DNA from: Kingella oralis | GTDB taxonomy: Bacteria; Pseudomonadota; Gammaproteobacteria; Burkholderiales; Neisseriaceae | Direction: 5' to 3' | DNA length: 7,911 bases | NCBI GenBank assembly: GCA_905373195.1 | Contig: CAJPSG010000036.1 | Coordinates: forward strand, 1 to 7,911 | Shown: positions 5,672-7,911 of the stretch, piece by piece | Position numbering within the stretch: the stretch's first letter is position 1 | How the letters are laid out: the number at the start of each line of letters is the position of its first letter | Notes under the pieces: model-generated | Seen by the model: the letters and a program-made list of their open reading frames with translations, nothing else | What the model was told of the DNA's origin: nothing | Databases searched by the model: none | Translations under genes and position numbers: made by a program

Positions 5672-7911
5672 TTATAGTTCTTCCAGCTTTTCAGCTACCC
5701 GATACTCCACCTCCTGCACCTTCTCAAAACACGCCCGGGCACATCGGATTTTGAGCTGCTCGTCTTCGCGCAGCCTGCTCTCGTCCACACCGTTTTGTAT
5801 GCCTTGGCCGGTGTTTTTGGTCTCGGCAACAAAATAGGCTTTTTCGCCGTTTTGCTTCACTACCGCCCAATCGGGGTTGTAATTGCCCAGCGGCGTGGGG
5901 ATTTTGAACCAGCGCGGCAGTTTGAAATAGAGCGATACGTTTTCGTAGTTTTCGCAGTCGGCGGCAAATTTTTGCTCGGTTTCCGAATCCAGCGGGATAT
6001 AGTTTTCGGCGATGGTTTTTTGCCCGTTTTGCACGGTAAACGTGGTCTTGTCGTCAAAATAAAACTCTTCGCCTTCGTTTTCCATTTTTTGCAGGTTGCG
6101 CAGCAGTTCTTGGCGGTATTGTTCGTTGTCGGTCAACTCGTAAACAATGCCTTCGCTCATCAGCGCGTGCAGGCAGCGGTTGATTTTTTCCGCCGCCAAA
6201 TCGATAAAGCGTTGCGGATTGTTTGCCGCATCGTTCAAGCGTTTGGACGCTTTGAGGATGTCAAACACCGTGCGCCGTGTTAAACCCGTTTTGCTTTGGA
6301 TTTCGCCCAAAATATCGGGAATGGCAAACGCCGTTTCGGTTTTCAGGCTGCCGCTGGCGGTTTCTTTGGCTTCAAGCTGATACGCCTGCTCTTGTTTGGC
6401 TTCGTTGATTTCGATTTTCGCCTTGCGCGTTTGGATTTTCGGCGCGTGGATTTCAGGCAGCCTGAAAACGGCATCGGCGGCTTGTTTGACTAATTCCGCC
6501 GTATCGTATTGCACGCGGTAACGCGGTTTGCGGTCGAGTTTCTGCCAAATCGCCTGAAATTCGGGGTCAAGCGGGAAGTTTTTGCGGAAAGTCTGCGTTT
6601 TGCGTTTGCGCCCGTCTTTGATATTGCTGGCGGCAAATTTGATGCCGCATTCGTCTTCGTATTCCTGTTGCAGATTGGCGGCGAAACTCTCATAGCTTTC
6701 ATTGGGGATCACGGTCAACACATTCACGCTCTCATCGCGCACGCGTTCGCCGTTTTGGTTGACCGCCAGCCGCAGCCCGCGCCCGATTTCCTGCCGTTTT
6801 TTAATCGCGGAACGGGTTTCGTTGAGCGTACAAATCTGGAATACATTGGGATTGTCCCAGCCCTCTTTCAGTGCGGAATGGGAAAAGATAAAACGCAAGG
6901 GGCTCGCAAAGGAAAGCAGCGTTTCCTTGTCGCGCATAATCAAATGATAAGTGTCGTTATCGGCTTGTGTGTCGCCTTTGGTATCTTTAAATTTTCCGTT
7001 TTTATCCTGCGAAAAATAGCCGTTGTGTACGCCGTCTGAATCTTCGCCCGCCAGCTCGCGGTAAATTTCGTCAAACCATTGCGCAAACTTGCCTGCGCTG
7101 CCGTCTGCCGTGCGGTAGTGTTCCACTTTGTCGATAAAAAACAGCGACAACACTTTAATCCCTTGCGCTTTGAGCTTTTTCTCGCGCTTCAAATGCTCTT
7201 CAATGGTGCAGCGGATCTGCGCTTTCATCACTTCGTCTTGCAGCGCGTCCTGATTGTCGGCGCGGCTGATTTGCAGGCCGTTGGAAAACTCGACAATCTC
7301 ATCTTCCGCATCCAAACCGTTCACGATATAGCCGTGGCGGTAGGCTTCAACGCCGCCCGATTTGTCAAACAAATCATCGCCGCTTTTTACCGTAACCGTC
7401 TTTTTCCTGGTTTCCTTTTTATCGCGGTAATGAATGTTTAACTTGGCTTTCAGGCTGCCTTTTGCCGGCGGTATTTCCACCAGTTCCACAAACGCGCCGT
7501 TGCTGTCGTTTTCCGCCAAAACCGACTGCACCACAATCTGCTTCACCAGCTTTTGGTTGTAGGCTTCAACGGGATTGAGGCTGTAAACCTTATGGCGGCT
7601 GTTTTTATGCGTTGCCGAATAGCGCAGGGTAAACAGCGGGTTGAGCAAATCCAGCGCGGCAAGGCGGTTTTCCGTTTCCATATTTTGCGGCTCGTCCACA
7701 ATCACAATCGGGCGCGTTTGCTGAATCCAATGAATCGGCGCATCGCCGCTTTCGTTCACTTGGTTGATCACATTGCCGTCTTTTTCAAACGACTGGATAT
7801 TGATCACCATAATTTCAATGCCGTCGTTCACCGCGAAATTACGCAACGCGCCCAAACGCTTGCTGTCGTACTCGCCAAAATTCATCACCGGCTTGTTAAA
7901 CAGCTCGGCAA
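5672..7911 (-). CDS. res: Type III restriction endonuclease Res subunit, 5' end outside window
   Basis: The minus-strand frame is open to the window edge (AELFNKPVMNFGEYDSKR at the left of the protein) and ends at TAA 5674-5672, about 746 residues; the GTG at 7888 is internal. Roughly 200 N-terminal residues, with the Walker A motif, should lie to the right. Numbering from the GTG codon: motif II DEPQ 65-68, motif III LRYSATH 88-94, SALKEGWDNPNV 338-349, motif VI QEIGRGLRL 366-374. These are the superfamily 2 translocase motifs of type III Res, with DEPQ in place of DEAD. The C-terminal nuclease shows PD-(D/E)XK residues: NPDW 671-674 and AETK 688-691. Res works with a Mod methyltransferase, expected upstream outside the window, to cut foreign DNA with unmodified inverted sites. 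No frameshift is seen. It contains both kingDUS and one Neisseria-type DUS core. Confidence 0.9.
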   Translation of the reverse strand, partial: AELFNKPVMNFGEYDSKRLGALRNFAVNDGIEIMVINIQSFEKDGNVINQVNESGDAPIHWIQQTRPIVIVDEPQNMETENRLAALDLLNPLFTLRYSATHKNSRHKVYSLNPVEAYNQKLVKQIVVQSVLAENDSNGAFVELVEIPPAKGSLKAKLNIHYRDKKETRKKTVTVKSGDDLFDKSGGVEAYRHGYIVNGLDAEDEIVEFSNGLQISRADNQDALQDEVMKAQIRCTIEEHLKREKKLKAQGIKVLSLFFIDKVEHYRTADGSAGKFAQWFDEIYRELAGEDSDGVHNGYFSQDKNGKFKDTKGDTQADNDTYHLIMRDKETLLSFASPLRFIFSHSALKEGWDNPNVFQICTLNETRSAIKKRQEIGRGLRLAVNQNGERVRDESVNVLTVIPNESYESFAANLQQEYEDECGIKFAASNIKDGRKRKTQTFRKNFPLDPEFQAIWQKLDRKPRYRVQYDTAELVKQAADAVFRLPEIHAPKIQTRKAKIEINEAKQEQAYQLEAKETASGSLKTETAFAIPDILGEIQSKTGLTRRTVFDILKASKRLNDAANNPQRFIDLAAEKINRCLHALMSEGIVYELTDNEQYRQELLRNLQKMENEGEEFYFDDKTTFTVQNGQKTIAENYIPLDSETEQKFAADCENYENVSLYFKLPRWFKIPTPLGNYNPDWAVVKQNGEKAYFVAETKNTGQGIQNGVDESRLREDEQLKIRCARACFEKVQEVEYRVAEKLEEL
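6342..6353 (-). repeat. kingDUS, 11/12 match, in res
   Basis: Minus-strand CGGCAGCCTGAA, mismatch at the first base only. It encodes GSLK, the same peptide as the exact copy at 7449-7460. Confidence 0.82.
6455..6466 (+). repeat. kingDUS, exact, in res
   Basis: Exact plus-strand copy; on the coding (minus) strand it falls within FRLPE. The surrounding TTTCAGGCAGCCTGAAA differs from a perfect palindrome only at its centre. Confidence 0.93.
7029..7040 (+). repeat. Neisseria-type DUS core (GCCGTCTGAA) in res
   Basis: ACGCCGTCTGAA contains the exact 10-base core of the Neisseria meningitidis/gonorrhoeae DUS and matches the 12-mer ATGCCGTCTGAA at 11 of 12 bases. It is the only such core in the window, where every other uptake word is of the king dialect. 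It encodes part of DSDGV on the minus strand. Confidence 0.75.
7449..7460 (-). repeat. kingDUS, exact, in res
   Basis: Exact minus-strand copy encoding GSLK, in the region between the two helicase halves (residues 144-147). Confidence 0.93.

Noticed and set aside
5768..5779. Possible DUS of the king3 type near GCAGCCTGCT
   Set aside because: It differs from the GCAGCCTGCA core and from the 5' bases of that dialect, and is ordinary coding sequence of res.
5795..6283. 162-codon plus-strand frame opposite res, hydrophobic in translation
   Set aside because: Hydrophobic look arises from the complement of charged codons in res; the res frame has helicase and nuclease motifs on both sides of it.
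7883..7888. GTG/ATG at 7888-7883 as the start of res
   Set aside because: The frame continues upstream to the window edge and Res proteins need an N-terminal Walker A region that is not yet present, so these are internal codons.

Overview
The window looks like a chromosomal segment from the family Neisseriaceae, probably Kingella or a close relative. The main reason is a 12-bp word, AGGCAGCCTGAA, that occurs nine times exactly (both orientations) and four more times with one mismatch. This is the kingDUS dialect of the DNA uptake sequence (DUS) that Neisseriaceae use in natural transformation. The protein content agrees: an H.8/Laz-type lipid-modified azurin, a Neisseria-like WaaA, and S12/S7/EF-G proteins that read as Neisseriaceae versions.

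Layout, left to right. (1) 1-243: the 3' end of a gene that is probably a DUF721/DciA-like protein. (2) 244-371: a promoter region with a perfect FNR box placed 41.5 bp upstream of the predicted start of transcription, and a leader dyad. (3) 372-1013: laz, a copper lipoprotein, closed by a terminator built from two inverted DUS. (4) 1081-2358: waaA, the Kdo transferase of lipid A assembly, with five DUS or DUS-like words inside the gene and one on its stop codon. (5) 2358-2514: an inverted DUS pair, a strong sigma70-type promoter and a terminator-like hairpin at the very start of the str operon transcript. (6) 2515-5591: rpsL-rpsG-fusA. The rpsL-rpsG gap carries a three-part inverted/direct repeat that could form alternative hairpins where S7 feedback control is expected. 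(7) 5626-5663: a terminator shared by two convergent genes. (8) 5672-7911, minus strand: the C-terminal three quarters of a type III restriction enzyme Res subunit, running off the right edge.

How the parts fit: laz is a periplasm-facing electron carrier, plausibly switched on by oxygen limitation. waaA serves lipooligosaccharide synthesis. The str genes supply the ribosome and elongation factor G. The usual fourth str gene, tufA, does not follow fusA; a restriction gene lies there instead, so the operon is shortened or split. The res gene carries kingDUS words and also one core of the Neisseria-type DUS (GCCGTCTGAA), a hint that at least part of it passed through a species of the other dialect.

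I did not find a wholly new system. The best leads are the FNR-laz promoter, the hairpin at the str transcript start, the rpsL-rpsG alternative hairpins, the 11-bp repeat triad in laz, and the mixed uptake dialects in res.
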